Below, in pieces: positions 38,313 through 38,481 of a stretch of 38,481 nt of DNA. Numbering within the stretch: the stretch's first letter is position 1; each line of letters opens with the position of its first letter. A program made the translations under genes and the position numbers. Where the stretch lies: IMG/VR virus record IMGVR_UViG_3300043395_003956, positions 1-38,481 of that record; one strand, given 5' to 3'. The notes beneath the pieces were generated by a model. It saw nothing but the letters and a program-made list of their open reading frames with translations. It made no database searches and was not told the origin of the DNA. The DNA is from a virus.

Positions 38313-38481
38313 ATGTTTAGTCGTTCGACCGTTACCAAAGAGTACCTGCAAGGTCTCGCGCAGGCGGCGACTACTGATTTTCTCTCAAATGGAACTCCAT
38401 TGACCGAGGCCGTGGTTAAGCAAGCAGGAGCCTGTGGCGCAGAGTTAACCTCCGAACATGTTCGCCGTATTTGCGAGATGA
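38313..38481 (+). CDS. start of a plus-strand gene, cut by the right edge
   Basis: 56 residues are visible: M-F-S-R-S-T-V-T-K-E-Y-L-Q-G-L then A-T-T-D-F-L, T-P-L-T-E-A-V-V-K-Q-A and L-T-S-E-H-V-R-R-I-C-E-M. Helical and soluble. The ribosome site is poor (GGG at a loose distance). The gene starts 18 bases from the divergent HTH gene. The pattern of a short helix followed by T-x-x-V-x-K-x-A recalls other late proteins of this phage, so a virion protein is likely. Not identified. Confidence 0.7.
   Translation, partial: MFSRSTVTKEYLQGLAQAATTDFLSNGTPLTEAVVKQAGACGAELTSEHVRRICEM

Overview
The window is part of the genome of a large tailed bacteriophage (Caudoviricetes). The evidence is a portal protein, a large terminase subunit (interrupted by an intein), a tail-spike-like OB-fold protein, a complete phage-type replication and recombination module, tightly packed genes with ATGA/GTGA/TAATG overlaps, and strong Shine-Dalgarno sites. 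No integrase, tRNA, rRNA, insertion sequence or CRISPR array was seen. The host cannot be named from this sequence.

Layout. (1) Positions 1-13101, minus strand: one long early-type cluster. In transcription order: a Cys-cluster protein, an SF2 helicase, a UDG-4-like protein, three small unknowns, a DnaB-type helicase, a DnaG-type primase, a double zinc-ribbon protein, family A DNA polymerase, an HU-like protein, a zinc ribbon, RecA, an Hjc-like resolvase, a Cas4/RecB-like nuclease, a coiled-coil protein, and a RusA-like resolvase cut by the left edge. (2) 13183-18177, plus strand: two virion-type proteins and the portal. (3) 18178-18925: a convergent pair of tiny minus-strand zinc proteins, a run of strong hairpins, and a promoter. 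(4) 18926-33128, plus strand: a 2118-residue fused beta-beta-prime multisubunit-type RNA polymerase, then a chain of virion-type proteins, several with glycine-zipper segments and two or three sharing one N-terminal tag. (5) 33187-34012, minus: one probable and one doubtful gene. (6) 34070-37087, plus: TerL with a 431-residue LAGLIDADG intein inside its P-loop. (7) 37130-38294, minus: a small membrane protein with two possible starts and a MerR-like HTH protein. (8) 38313 onward, plus: the start of another gene, cut by the right edge.

How it may work together. The minus-strand cluster replicates and processes phage DNA. The plus-strand genes package it and build the particle. The phage carries its own RNA polymerase core with every catalytic signature intact, but no alpha, omega or sigma subunit is visible here. 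An 8-base word, CTTATGAC, lies just upstream of all three plus-strand transcription units (13131, 18899, 34053) and once more at 37610; two copies share 15 of 17 bases. I propose it as the promoter of the phage enzyme. That link between a single-chain beta-beta-prime polymerase and a TATG-containing late promoter is the most interesting system in the window. Major capsid and tail genes are not recognisable here and presumably lie outside it.
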